Source: Malaya genurostris
Taxonomy: Eukaryota > Arthropoda > Insecta > Diptera > Culicidae
Assembly (NCBI RefSeq): GCF_030247185.1
Contig: NC_080572.1
Span: forward strand, 301,183,656-301,247,655
Reading direction: 5' to 3'
DNA length: 64,000 nt
A program made the translations under genes and the position numbers. Below the pieces are notes generated by a model that did not search any database, had not been told where the DNA came from, and worked only from the letters and a program-made list of their open reading frames with translations. Shown piece by piece: positions 45,801-57,006 of the stretch; position 1 is the first letter of the stretch; each line of letters starts with the position of its first letter.

Positions 45801-46456
45801 GGTTCGAGCTCATCGGAGACGAGCCAATTCACCAACTCATGCGCAATTTTATCAGAGCAGAGAGTTACGTCCAAAACCTCCTCTCTTCCAGATCTCGCAA
45901 AAGTTGGGCGGTTTCCTGCATTGACTATGTGCAGGTTTGTACTGCTCACAAATTCCATCATATCAGAGCCTCTCGAATTTATATCTGTGCTGCCCCAAAT
46001 GATATGGTGAGCATTTATGTCACTGCCGATTACAAGCGGTAAATCACTTTTGCAGCAGTATGATACAACCTTTTTGAAGTCATCGCTTGGCGAAGGTTGA
46101 TTATGCGGCAAATATGCCGAACAATAGACATATTTCCTGTCTATGCCATCAGTAGTCATACCAACTGTGACAGCACAAATATCCCGAGTTGTGAGCTCCG
46201 ATATGAGAGAGACATCGAGAGCACTATTTGCAAGTATGCATGCTCGAGGCATTTCACGTGGATTAGTCATTCCGGTCTTGTTAAAGGCAACAAAGACTGG
46301 GTTTAACAATTTTCCAACGTAGAAGTTTCCCTTTTGGAAATATGGTTCTTGAACCAAAGCTAAAGAAGCTTTACCTTCTTGCAGAAGTCTGGATAGATTC
46401 ATAGTTGCTGTACGTTTATGCTGGAGATTGATTTGTGCTACTCTAACCATTATCAA
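42806..46456 (-). pseudogene. Lian-like LINE polyprotein: endonuclease, RT, RNase H (two nonsense codons)
   Basis: One frame of 1,217 codons from ATG 46456 to 42806. The APE endonuclease (about residues 5-230) has VAQINLQHKRTA, LVQEPYF, VIGSDINAHHIIWGS and LSDHKYI. The RT (about 430-720) has SFAPYKSPGKDGVFPVLLQK, GVFLDIEGAFDNVSF, CPQGGVLSPLLWNLV and YGFADDYH. The RNase H (about 935-1060) has CFTDGS, CSDSQAAL and FLWVPGHSGITGNEWADELA. A C-terminal CDLCECDYGTSYHLICNC motif is a likely CCHC zinc finger. The only breaks are TAG (43682-43684) and TGA (43676-43678), two codons apart, between the RT and RNase H parts. No separate gag ORF lies upstream. Confidence 0.9.
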
Positions 46457-46947
46457 TTAAAGTAACGAACACTCCACCTCCAGCACTTACCGTACAACAA
46501 CTACAAGAAACCAAATATATTGGCTTATAATCGCCTATAGCGAACCATGTAAGGATTTTTTTAAATGTTTTAATCATTTAAATCCCACGAGTTGCGAAGA
46601 AAGAAGTCGTCCACTGTGCCAGAGCTTCGCTTAACACAGTAAGGGAAAATCCCAAGATATTCCGTTCACGACTGCATTGTTTAACCTCCTGCAGCCATTC
46701 AGCCATCGGCACGGAAATACACCTTGACTTAGGAGTTCCTATTTTTGTGGCCTTTTACGACATGGAACAGGAAACCAGTGGATCAATTCTTGGTAAAAAA
46801 TAATTCCGCCGGATGCCACACGGCTTACCTGTTTGGTGGACTTATACCACCGGTACAGGTGGACCGTAGCGTTATTCTTAGCCAGTTGGGAAACCGCTAC
46901 CGACACTACACGGCTATCTATGCTGCTCAGAGAGGGAAATTGACCCG
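46457..46947 (-). promoter_or_regulatory. Lian-like LINE 5' UTR
   Basis: Noncoding between the element's 5' end and the ATG at 46456. The block with CCGTGTGGCATCCGGCGG and CCATGTCGTAAAAGGCCACA (minus strand, about 46830-46735) is shared with the composite element at 20035-20115. LINE promoters are internal to the 5' UTR; nothing more specific is visible. Confidence 0.5.
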
Positions 46948-47154
46948 CACACACACATTACCTGATGTGTTGTTGACCTTCGCCGGAAAGTTTGTCATCG
47001 CCATCGCCATTTAATTTACTTACAGTAGCGGAACGGAAACAAAAGGTGCGCTGCCAAAAAAAAAATAGGCACCATAGAGATTACGCAGTGGGAAATACAA
47101 AAGTTTACTGAGATTTAGTTCAGACAGTGCGGACTAAAATTGGCTACGGGAAAA
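46948..47154 (-). repeat. 207-bp target-site duplication, right copy
   Basis: Second copy of 42089-42294. It includes the same ATG (here near 47010) and GTAATG donor. Because the gene would run leftwards, this copy sits upstream of the LINE and the left copy downstream of it. Confidence 0.8.
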
Positions 47155-48436
47155 CCTGATGAGGCCCGTCGAGAAGGTAATTTGTTTTTGTTAATGATTA
47201 ATAGTTAAATTTACCGTTTCTGAGTAGTATTGAGGGTCACACGTTATACTAAATTTTGCAAACGTTCCAAAACTTGTGACAGCTGGTGTAGATTATTGTG
47301 TTGAAATCACCGACTGGATACAGACGAAACGAGAATTTATGATGCCAGAAAATTCAGAATGGAAACCTTTACATTAAACCTACGAAGGTCATTGATATAG
47401 AATGACAGCACAAAGATGCAATTTTGCAGTTTACTACTTGGTTTCTGTCAACATTTCAACAATCAAATTGTTTGCCATCGTTTTAACCTAAAAATATTCT
47501 AATGAGGTAATTAAATCACTTGCTGTCCAGAGCGCTCAGAAGTCTCTATCATGCATGGAAGCTTCTGTCTTTTGCGTTAGTAACAAAAAGATGGATGGAA
47601 TAATTGATAAATAAAATCTAACCATAAAAAATGTTTGGTTCGCGACATGTCTATATTTTGACAGTGTTCTTGTGTATTTTAAAGGCAGGAGTCGCCTCCA
47701 GTATTACACAATCGGCCCAAACCCAACTCGTAAAGGCTAACTAAAAGTTATTTGGCACGCTAGCCGGTAGCACGCCTTCAGTGCTATGAGTCGAAAATTT
47801 TTGACAGTGGTTTGTGTACACTTCTAAAAAGTGATTTTTCAAAAGGTAGGATTTGATTTTCAAAAAAAACTCAAAAAAATTGAGAAAATTAAGTGGGTAA
47901 GGGTCATGTACGACCTGGATGAACTTTGATCGATGACGAAACATATGTCAAACTCGGTTTTAAAAAGCTTCCTGATCAAAAATTTAAAATCGCGCCTTAA
48001 CGTGGAGTTGTGAATGGATGATTCAAGATTTTGTTTGCCGACAAGCGATTTGCAATTGTAGCACATTCTAACATCCTCAATGATGACATCCCATGTTTCC
48101 ATCGAAGAATGCCCGATACCGTGTGTATTAGAAGCATAGTGGTAAAGTCATCTTTTGGGTCGATTTGGCCTGCTACCACTACTGAGAGGTGGTTCTGGAG
48201 TGGTGTGCTGACTACAAGATCGGTTTTATATCAAGGTGATGAATCTTCCGAATTGCCTGAATATCGACCATTCGGAAATACTGGCTATTTCAAAACAGGG
48301 ACTTCGATGAAGCGTCGGAACTATCAAAGACTTCCAGTAAATGCGTGAAAAATGTTGTAAATGCGCTGACTCTGTTTCCTTTTCCACTGGGCGGGCGGTG
48401 ATGGGGTCCATTAAGTGGAAGCCTCAAGATTTCTTT
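47155..48436. other. Intergenic, no gene supported
   Basis: Overlapping open frames on both strands at 47860-48348 are short and without recognised motifs. The plus frame 48031-48348 and minus frame 47860-48102 exclude each other. Sequence composition is less AT-rich than the surroundings, so an unrecognised decayed gene is possible. Confidence 0.4.
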
Positions 48437-48448
48437 CAAACTGGAGAA

Positions 48449-48642
48449 TAGCCTTGGTATTCCTGTATGTTAGAGGAATTTGACCTTCTGTTTCAACAGA
48501 CTTCGCAGCCGATTCAGAGTGTACAGAACCATTGCATGGCTGGTGCTACGGTTCTACTGACACTACGAATCCTTCCAGATCAGGACTCGAACATACTGGT
48601 TGGTAAGACCAGTGCCCTATGCATTGAACCGCCAACCCGGGA
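48449..48642 (-). mobile_element. tRNA-derived SINE (Feilai-like), copy 2
   Basis: Minus-strand reading begins TCCCGGGTTGGCGGTTCAAT, with a CTGGTCTTACCAACCAG stem-loop and a GTTCGAGTCCTG B-box. It ends near GGAATACCAAGGCTA. A 12-bp target duplication, CAAACTGGAGAA, flanks it (48437-48448 and 48643-48654). Confidence 0.85.
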
Positions 48643-48654
48643 CAAACTGGAGAA

Positions 48655-49319
48655 CCGTCTAATAAATTTCGCGCCAATTTGAACAAATGTTATATCGTTC
48701 ATTTTATCCCGGCTCTAACCTTTGCGGTTGTTCGAACCTATTTTTGTCAAATTGTTAAAATCGACCAGTGAATCCGACAAAAATGAGTTAGTGATTTTCT
48801 AGAATCAGTCAAATTTTCAAATGGAAATACTGCTTAAATCTCAAATCGAGTTTCGCACTGAATTGATTTTGAAAAATTTTATATCGATTTACAAAAAAAA
48901 CACCATTTCTAACAAAAATTTTTTTTTGTCCAAACTGATTTTTTCCTAGTGTCTTTTTATCGGAAACTTAACGAAACTAATATTTGTCCAGTACCGAATC
49001 TTTTTACAAATATCGAACAACTAGCGATAGAGCAATCTCCTCACAAATTCAGTTTCAGTGGATTCTTGAATGATTATGACTACTTATAGTTTAGTCTAGA
49101 TTTCGATTAAAACTGGAAAAATATTCAGTTGAAAATGTTTTTATTGGAGAAACTTTTTCCTCAAAATTGCTAAACTCGTTGAACGGTTGGCGGGGAACAT
49201 AAACAGTTATCATAGGAAAAATTTAAAATCAAAAGTAGTGTTTTTTGACGTGAATACAACTTACTTCGCCCTGTGAATTGGAATGGGTAGAACTTAACCG
49301 TGAATATCTCAAGTTATAC
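48655..49319. other. Intergenic, no gene seen
   Basis: AT-rich. The last 70 bp resemble the leading part of dispersed repeat B (GACGTGAATACAACTTACTT, GGGTAGAACTTAACCGTGAA). Confidence 0.45.
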
Positions 49320-49890
49320 TAAATTCTAGAACTGAATCCTAAAACTGAACTCAGAACATGGCTTCTGGTACATCTGAATTCTGAAATATTTTTAGGATTA
49401 GAGTTTATTATCGGACTTCAGATTTCCAGTTTAGTTCCTGATGAGCAGGTTCAAAATTAAATACTATGACTTTGGAACTGGTTCCTTGACTAGATTTGGA
49501 ACTGAATTTAGTTCCTTAATTTATGTTCGGGATTCGAATCCAAAGCTCTGATTTAGGATTTCAGCCTCAGAATTCATGAACAAAATCCAACACCTGGATT
49601 TTAGACTTTGACTTTTTAACCATAAATTAATTCCTGAAGTCAGTTTCAGAATTTAATTCATAAGTTTAGTTTCAGAATTCAGAACCTCCATGCTGAAGCT
49701 GAATTCGGAACATAAACTCTGGAGCTAAATTTTGAAACTGAATTCAGTTCCTTTGTTAAGGTTCGGAATTCAAGTTTAGAATTCAGTTATAGAACTAAAA
49801 CCAAAATTCTGAAAATGAGTTCAGTTCTATCATTCTAGAACTAAATATATGACCTGATTTCTTGATCTGGATTCCCAACCTGAATTTTGC
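49320..49890. repeat. Degenerate GAATTC-rich array 4
   Basis: Same words as the other arrays, for example CTAGAACTGAATCCTAAAAC and TTTCAGAATTTAATTC. Here it follows the leading part of dispersed repeat B. Confidence 0.65.
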
Positions 49891-50394
49891 CACTGAACCC
49901 TGAATCTGTTCAACAAGTAAAAGTGACAGCTTGGAAAAACAACAAAAAACTTATGACCCATCTCTTTTAAGACGTTTGAATGATTATCTTTTTCAAACTT
50001 TTCCACTTGTTTCACGACGTTTATCTCTAAAAAATGTTTATTTGGGTTTGTTTGAACATATTATGTCGTTAGACTTTGATGCACTTTTTTGTCGATAAGA
50101 GGGATGGAAGAAATATCACCTACAAAAGACTTATGAGCGCTACTGTAGGTAATCAGTCGACCATAGCAAGCATCACGCTCAGCATTCACATTTCTCTTTT
50201 AAGCCGAATAGCAGTTTACAGCTCATGTCAAAGATTTTCATCTGTAACAAAGAATGAACAGTTTCGCTATAGGCGAGAAAATCAATTATAGAACCATTTT
50301 GGTTACAAATTGAATGACTAAATTGACCGTCTTCAACAACATCCTCAAATATGTATGTGTATCCCTCATATTAGTCAACTAAAAATACTCATGA

Positions 50395-50690
50395 TTTATA
50401 ACCATCCAGAGTGTCTTTGTCACTTTGTGCGATGATTCGTTCAATGCATGTGTTTGAAATTTTGCGCGTCTTATTTATGCGCTGAATTTCACCTTAATGC
50501 TCGTTCATACGAAACATTTTAGAAAACTTCAACTTCGAGTTATTCTTGGGTGTCTCATGCTACTGAAAACTATTATCATAAATTGCTGAACATATTGCCG
50601 ATGGTATGGAGAAGAAATTTTGCTGCTGTCTTAAATACAACAAGAGATATTCACGATTAAGTTCTACCCATTCTTGTACAAGTTACAATT
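50395..50690 (-). repeat. Dispersed repeat B, inverted copy
   Basis: Complement of the copies at 7946 and 52130: TGTGCGATGATTCGTTCAAT, CCTTAATGCTCGTTCATAC and GAGATATTCACGATTAAG appear in reverse order. Confidence 0.65.
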
Positions 50691-51800
50691 TTGAAGAGGC
50701 GGCCCATAGTTGTTTATTATATTAAAGCTTTTATTTAGTGAAAAATAAGCAACTTTTTGTTGGGAACTACGGGTGGTTCAATGATGATCTGTTTATTTTC
50801 ACACTTTATTCAATGGAAGTAACGAACTTGCATATTTTAGGTCCGCTCGAGGTATGCACTCTCAGCATCCGAATTTGATCAGACGCGAAATATATCATCT
50901 AATGTAATGTAACTGTACAGTTTTAATAAAGGCTACCAATAAAGGGCTTCTCGAACTTATTGAATCACGAATTACAGGTCTCTCTGTGGGTGCCAATTTA
51001 CTTTAAGTCTACTTTTAAGTAACACCGTACCCAGGATTTCGTTTCGGGGCCCACAGATAAGGAATAACGCATATAACTGAAGATTATTTATGTTTTTTGA
51101 GAACGTTTTGCCGATTCAAAAGTACAAATCATTTAAAAAGAGTTTTCGTATACCCATAGAAAATATTTTGCAATTTAGGTAAATAGTCCTATGTTTTGGA
51201 AGGGACTAGGAGAGATTGGGAAAGATACTGATTTTTACATATCTCTCATCATATAATCCTATAGCCCAGAATTCGACTTTTGATTCGGGAGTTACTGTGT
51301 GATGAGCATTGAAACTGACAATTCCAAGAGTGTGTTTTTGTAAGTGACGATGTAAAAAGGAGCAACTACTTTAAAACTATTCAGTAAACTCTTCTAGTTT
51401 GCAAATTTTGTTGATTATTTATCAAAAAAAAAAATAATTAAAATATAGCTGTTCCAGAACCACCGAGAAGAGCGGTCAAAATTCTCGAAATGGAACTCAC
51501 ACCACATTTTTAGATGATGACTAGAACGATTTGCACAAATGCAAAAAGGATTCTAGTAAATATTTATTCTACTTTTACCTCCCGAAATTTTTTTTGTCTT
51601 CCATATGTAAAAAGGGTATGCAATTACAGTGAAACCCGACCTTTGAACCAAGGCTCGAAGGACTGAGTGTGTTATCCCGGTCAACATATCGTGTCTAGAC
51701 TATTTCTCTTTTTGATACTTGTTAGAGAATTTTGATATTTTAACTACTAACGAGACCAGACTTATATCAGCACTTGCCAGGAAAACGGCTTTTTGTTATA
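50691..51800. other. Intergenic, no gene seen
   Basis: A short piece of dispersed repeat D (AAGGGTATGCAATTACAGTG, AAGGCTCGAAGGACTGAGTG) is present at 51611-51670. No coding feature. Confidence 0.45.
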
Positions 51801-52500
51801 AACTTGTTACGCCTTGATGATTTTTTTTGAGTCGAAAGTCGTAGAATATCATGAAACGTCGAGATTTAGTGTGTCTCGAAAATTTTTTTTTGGAAAAATC
51901 GATTTTCGGAGACTTAGAAAAAATCTCAAAGTTCTTAACCTTAACCAAAACCTTAATCACCGGGTAGCACTACTTACCCATATCGATTTAGCTCAAATTT
52001 TGCGTGGGGACTATATTCGAAGTGCTCAAACTTTTGAGCACTACCGCTTTACGAAATTAATTCTAATACCTTTCTACAGAGAAAGGCAAAACATCAAAAA
52101 TGGAACTTATTTCGGTTTTGTCGTGAATACGACTTACTTTACTATGGGGCGCCTTTTCAAAATTCATCCTGTACAAGAATGGGTAGAACTTGATTGCGAA
52201 TATCTCTTGTTGTATTTAACACAGCAACATAATTTTTTCACCATATCATCGAAAACAGAATCAGCAATTTATGATGAAATTTTCAGTAGTATGAGATAAC
52301 CACAACTAACTCAAAATTGAAGTTTCCAAAAATGTTTGGTATGAACGACCATTAAGGTGAATTTCAGTGCCAAAATAAGACGCGTAAAGCTCCAACCGCA
52401 TGAATCGAACGAACCATCGCACAAAGCATATCGCGCAAAACGGACACAAAAATACTGAATATTTCTAGTGGGAGAGTGTAGTGGGATTACGACATGGTTT
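51801..52500 (+). repeat. Dispersed repeats: GAAACGTCGAG block and repeat B copy
   Basis: ATCATGAAACGTCGAGATTT at 51847 recurs at 61051 and 61108. CATATCGATTTAGCTCAAAT near 51979 is inverted at 60919-60938. From about 52130 the sequence is repeat B, matching 7946-8335. The 161-codon open frame 51814-52299 crosses two repeat families and is not a gene. Confidence 0.55.
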
Positions 52501-53254
52501 GGTCGCTAGTAAAACAGACACTAACAATTTATGCTTAAAAACCATGAGTATTTTCATTTGACTAATACATATGTGCATGTTACGGTCAACTTAGTCATTC
52601 AATTTATAATCAAAATTTTCTTATAATTGATTTTCTCGCCTATTACTGAATTATTCATTCTTTGGAATTGATTAAAACCTTTGGCATGATGACTCCAATT
52701 ATGTATCAATTTATAGAAAAACTGAACAATATTAAAACTGTTGACTTGTCAGATATTCACTAAAAATATCGAGTTTGTGAAGTGCATATCATATCAGTAT
52801 ATAAAGGAATAATAATTTACTATTTCTCATGAATTTTTGTAGGAATTATAAGTACTGTTTGACTACGCTTGGTGAATGGATGGATATCAATAATTTATAT
52901 TCTAGAATTCTTTGATTCGGTTTGTGCATATTATTCCAAATCGCTATACAAATAGTTTCTCCGTGACGAGCTTAATAAATAAGTTTTTTTAGAATAATGT
53001 AATTTTGATTCCCAATTTAGATTTAGAAATCCTAGATGGGTAAAAACGATTTTTTGTGGATTTTTCAATTAGAACATTGAATTTTTGGTCTTGTCCCTTA
53101 CACAACCCTGTATTGTTTTGCTCTTGTGTGTTCCGCCTTTTAATTGTACCGTTACAATTATGCTAGTGACGCATTGAAAGTTTGCCAAATTCGCACAACC
53201 AAACAGCTAGTACACGCGATTATCGGTATTCGGTTGTGTGGAACATGCATGTCA

Positions 53255-53315
53255 GTTTTATCCGTATTCACGTCATCCAGTTATGTCTCTGACATGACCC
53301 TCCCGCCCTTTTCGA
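53255..53315 (-). repeat. 60-bp dispersed motif C, copy 4 (inverted)
   Basis: TTTTATCCGTATTCACGTCA and TTATGTCTCTGACATGACCC are the complement of the other three copies. Confidence 0.65.
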
Positions 53316-53843
53316 AGACAGTTCGACCGATTTTTCCAAACACTTATTCGAATTAAAGATTGTATCATTCCATAGATTACCACGACAACGTGTTGGATGC
53401 GAATTCTGGTTTTGTAATTATATTGTGAAAATTATTACAAATTTCCAATTTGTAGGTGTTATTAGTTAATGGCCAAACTAATTGGTTTTGGCTATAGTGG
53501 CTTTTCGGATTTCGGTTTCAGAACGGAGAATGGTTCCTCGAATTCTCACACTTAGGTTCAAATAAAAGGCCTTAAAGTCTATTAAGATGATACGAAATTT
53601 TATTCGCACTCGACTTCCGGAATTGTGAGGCGAAGAGTGTTGAAAAGCTTCAATTGTCATTTAACGTCTTGTTAGTTGATGGTAAAATTAACTGGCTTTG
53701 GCTGTACCGGTTCTCGCTTTCTGATTCCTAAAGTACCGAAAACAGTGGTCAGAAACTCCGAAAAAAAAAAACGGATTTCAATTCATCTCAACAGTTTCTA
53801 TGAAATTTTATCCCAATTCATCGTTCGGATCCAGAATTATAGA
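53316..53843 (-). repeat. Diverged dispersed repeat D-like sequence
   Basis: Phrases such as ACCGATTTTTCCAAACACTT, TTAGTTGATGGTAAAATTAA and GTACCGAAAACAGTGGTCAG correspond to the units at 39.6-40.4 kb but with many changes. The related end ACACCACTAGGTGGAT occurs at 54368. Confidence 0.45.
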
Positions 53844-53851
53844 GTGATGAC

Positions 53852-54184
53852 CAGTGATGCCACCTTTCGTTGAAGTCAAATCCGTAGATTTGGTTTCAAG
53901 TGTACTTATACTAGTACATTCACTTAAACTTAACAGCTTTAAGATCTAATCCACAAAGGCAGGCTTTCAATAATGACAGATCGATGGCTAATAGATGCAT
54001 GATTACAATTTTAATTGGACAACCAAAAAAAAAATGCAGACGATGTAACAATATCTAATTATTTTCTTTTGATATCAAGAGATGTAATGCTAGATCAGGA
54101 GATTTCATAAGATTCATCCGTAGATCTGTAGAAAAGACAGAAATCCGTAGATCTTCGAAAAAATCCGTAGGGTTGACATCACTG
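53852..54184. mobile_element. hAT-type MITE, 333 bp
   Basis: Ends CAGTGATG(C/T)CA. The flanking octamers GTGATGAC (53844-53851) and GTGATAAC (54185-54192) agree in seven of eight bases. Subterminal ATCCGTAGAT is repeated at both ends. No open frame. Confidence 0.75.
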
Positions 54185-54192
54185 GTGATAAC

Positions 54193-55340
54193 TGTGGAAA
54201 ACTTCAAGCTACCATTGGAGGTGACGACAATACAAAGATCGTAGAAACTCTGTGAAATTGTGCTGAAGACTATTCCAAAATATAGGTCTTGTTAATTGAA
54301 GGCCCTATAAATAGTAGTCAAAATTCTGAAATGAAGCTTGCATTAATTGCTCAATTTAGGCTTCGTTACACCACTAGGTGGATCTAAATAGATTTTAATA
54401 GAATTTTTTGAAATGTATAAAAAAAATTATGTATAAATAGTATGTTTCAAACCAACCAATGAAAGTGTCCGACTTCGGAAAAGGTCGAGGCCCCTTGTGC
54501 CCTCCATCTAGGTGGCCGAATCCACCATCAAGTGGTTTGCTCTGCCCCGAAGACCGAAAGACGTAGGCTAGGAAGCCGGACTACGTTGGAATTCTAGACA
54601 ATGAGGAGGACGTTTGGTCAGCAGTCCTTGGCCGAAAAGCACAGTGCGATTTCACTAGAGAACTTCCGACTGCCGATATCATCAAGAATAGAATATTCTA
54701 TCAATAGAAAATGAAGGAAGATTTGAACAAATGGATTGATCGGAACACTCGAATCTGACAGAGTTCTACGTTCCATACGTGGTAGAATTTGCTCATGAAT
54801 GACAATTGTTCAATACGGTAAATTGTTTCCAAAAATCATTATTTTTTAAATTTTTCTGTTTGCTCCGTTTCTAAAATCCACTTAAACTCTTTTCCTTATA
54901 TCATGAAAATTAGATCAATCAATCACCGATCCAACCGAAGGGGCCGTTCCACTTTTCGCTTCCGACTGTCCAATTCGCCAATATTGAACTGCCAGTCACT
55001 GCGGGCTGCGTGTTTCTCGCGCAGATCACAGCCAACTTTGTTTCTGACAAGTGACCCATGTGCGTGGTGGTGAAAACACTGAATGAAAATTGCAAATTCA
55101 CCGACTGTCATTACGCGGATGCCACCGTTGACTTTTGCCAGAACCCAATGATAATAGTAAAAAGCTAGTCCAATGGCTTATGGTTGATGATACGTTGATG
55201 ATAGCGACGGTGATTGTCATGATGATGATGATGAACATGCGCGGTCACTAAACCGTGGGCTAAACATTCTGACACCGCGGCTTTACCTCGCGTTATGGAC
55301 CGGAGCTGATCGGGTGCTAGGAAAAGCGGATCCACACAAA
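54193..55340. other. Intergenic, no gene seen
   Basis: From 54900 the sequence becomes less AT-rich and approaches the promoter at 55350. Short minus-strand frames at 54919-55111 lack motifs. Confidence 0.45.
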
Positions 55341-55349
55341 AACGCTTCT

Positions 55350-55395
55350 ATTATATAAAATAGAGTCGGTGGAAAAGCTTTGGTTTCACTCGTAC
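55350..55395 (+). promoter_or_regulatory. TATA promoter of the 56-kb gene
   Basis: TTATATAAAATAG at about 55351-55363 is followed about 25-30 bases later by TTTCACTCGTACTC, an initiator-like sequence. The downstream region is non-repetitive up to the first exon. Confidence 0.5.
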
Positions 55396-56146
55396 TCCGG
55401 TCGTCAGATTGGGTAGTCGTTGGTCGAATTTTAGGCGTGTTAGGATAGGAACTGAAAACCGGTGAAAAATAGTTACAAAAGTAATTAACCCAGGTACAGT
55501 CCGTGGGGTCCGTGGATTATCGTTACAGAGTGCGGCTAGTTAATTGAAATTCAAATTTTCGCAAAGCTGTGCGTGTGTGTTTTGTTTTTTTCGATGGCCT
55601 TTGGAAATGGTTGATAAAAAAAGAACTACAATTTGACCTGTGAGATTCGAACAAAACAGAATTAACCTTGGACATCCAAAATAGAAACAAACAATCGCCA
55701 TCGGATGTTTTTTTTTTGGTGTTCACCGAAAAGCATGGACAATCCACACGAAAAAAAAGAGTTGTGAGGTCATTTATGTAATCGAATCACTTATGTACGA
55801 TTGAAAAAAAAACAGAACGCCCGGCGGTTGAAGTTAGTGAGACTGTTTTAGTGTACAAATTCAGTTTCCCTTGTTTCGTTTTTTTTCTTTCAGAGCTCAG
55901 TTAATTGGCAGTTTATGGAAATCATTTTCGGGGTTCGCGTGTTTAGCATCAAATACCCAGCACCGACCCCAAAGCAGTAGAATAGAAGAGAAGAGAAGAA
56001 TTTTTTCGCGGCGGTGGAAGTGATTTTTTACCATTCAAAGTGTTGCACATATTTTAGTGATCTCATTCCCATCGGATCGGTCTCTTCGCGGGAAGGTTCG
56101 AATCTCGACGCCGCGACCCTTACCGAATCATCAACCCAAACACAGC

Positions 56147-56173
56147 ATGGCAGTTGATGCAGTTTTTCGAAAG
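56147..56173 (+). CDS. First coding exon of an unidentified gene (MAVDAVFRK...)
   Basis: ATG 56147 in the context CACAGCATGG encodes MAVDAVFRK and ends exactly at a strong donor, AAG/GTGAGTGC (56173/56174), phase 0. A ~760-base leader back to the TATA box at 55351 would be the 5' UTR. The open frame reading through the donor is intron. No later exon is recognisable before the jockey copy at 56568, which would lie in the first intron. Nine residues are too few to name the gene. Confidence 0.45.
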
Positions 56174-56567
56174 GTGAGTGCTCATGACCGCCACCACGCG
56201 GTGGTGGGTGGGAAATTGATCCCCAACCTGGCCCGACTAGGCGAGGTTGAGGTCAAAAAATGAATGGCACGATGAGATGTAACATTACGATTAGTTAAGA
56301 TTCAACTGCAGATCCCGTCACTAACGAGCTGATACCGCTGAAATGTTTGTGGTAGGTGGCCGCTCTCAGGGTGTTCCAGTGGTAGATGAGATTTGATCGC
56401 TAAGATCGAAGATTGTGTTTGCTACTATTATTTCTCGTGTCAGGTGATTAAGTTCTTGTAGGTTTTTCCAAACAATATGGGAAATTCTCATTCTCATATG
56501 ATAATTCGAATTGCTGATGGAAAGAGCAATTCGAATCATCACGAATTCATAAGAATAATTTTTTTAA
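56174..56567. other. Putative intron start, no gene seen
   Basis: Begins GTGAGT. A short inverted repeat AATTCGAAT(T/C)(G/A) occurs at 56505-56540. Nothing else is supported. Confidence 0.4.
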
Positions 56568-57006
56568 TAACTATTTATTGGAATATGAGTTAAAATTAAA
56601 TTATTAAGATTTAAATTGGGTGTTCATCCACAAGTAGTGACTTTTCAGTCCTATTATATATATGATTTGGTTATTACCATGAAGACATCATTTGCTTCCG
56701 CAATTCTGAGATTTTTGTGTAGGGAAAATTCTAAACCTACTTGTGTTGTGTAATGGGGAAAAGGAACTTACTAACTTATTAACTTACTAACTAATACAGA
56801 GAGAGAATCGATTCAATTGAAGATTGCATCGATTTTTGTCGGAATTTGCTTATAATATTATGTGACATTACATTTAATGGTTCTATATTTGTGAGTCTGT
56901 GTAACTCATTTGTACTAAACCAGGGAGGACGCTTTAAAATCATTTTCAGAATTTTATTCTGAATCCTTTGAAGCGTTTTCTTCCTGGTGGAACAACAACT
57001 TGACCA

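Larger units (their letters stand above)
42295..46947 (-). mobile_element. LOA-clade (Lian-like) non-LTR retrotransposon, 4.65 kb
   Basis: Has a 5' UTR, one long ORF with endonuclease, RT and RNase H, and a 3' UTR. It ends in a tail of TGATTCC repeats (seen as GGAATCA at 42296-42313). Lian of Aedes aegypti, as I recall it, is about this size and has a single long ORF. The element is bounded by a 206/207-bp direct repeat, far longer than usual LINE target duplications. The duplicates differ at about 1%, so insertion is recent. Confidence 0.85.

Noticed and set aside
42806..46456. Separate RNase H gene downstream of the LINE ORF
   Set aside because: The two frames are in the same phase and joined through two nonsense codons; the apparent start of the second is a TTG, not ATG. 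It is one polyprotein.
51814..52299. 161-codon open frame, the longest outside transposons in its region
   Set aside because: It crosses the junction of two dispersed repeats whose other copies do not keep the frame.
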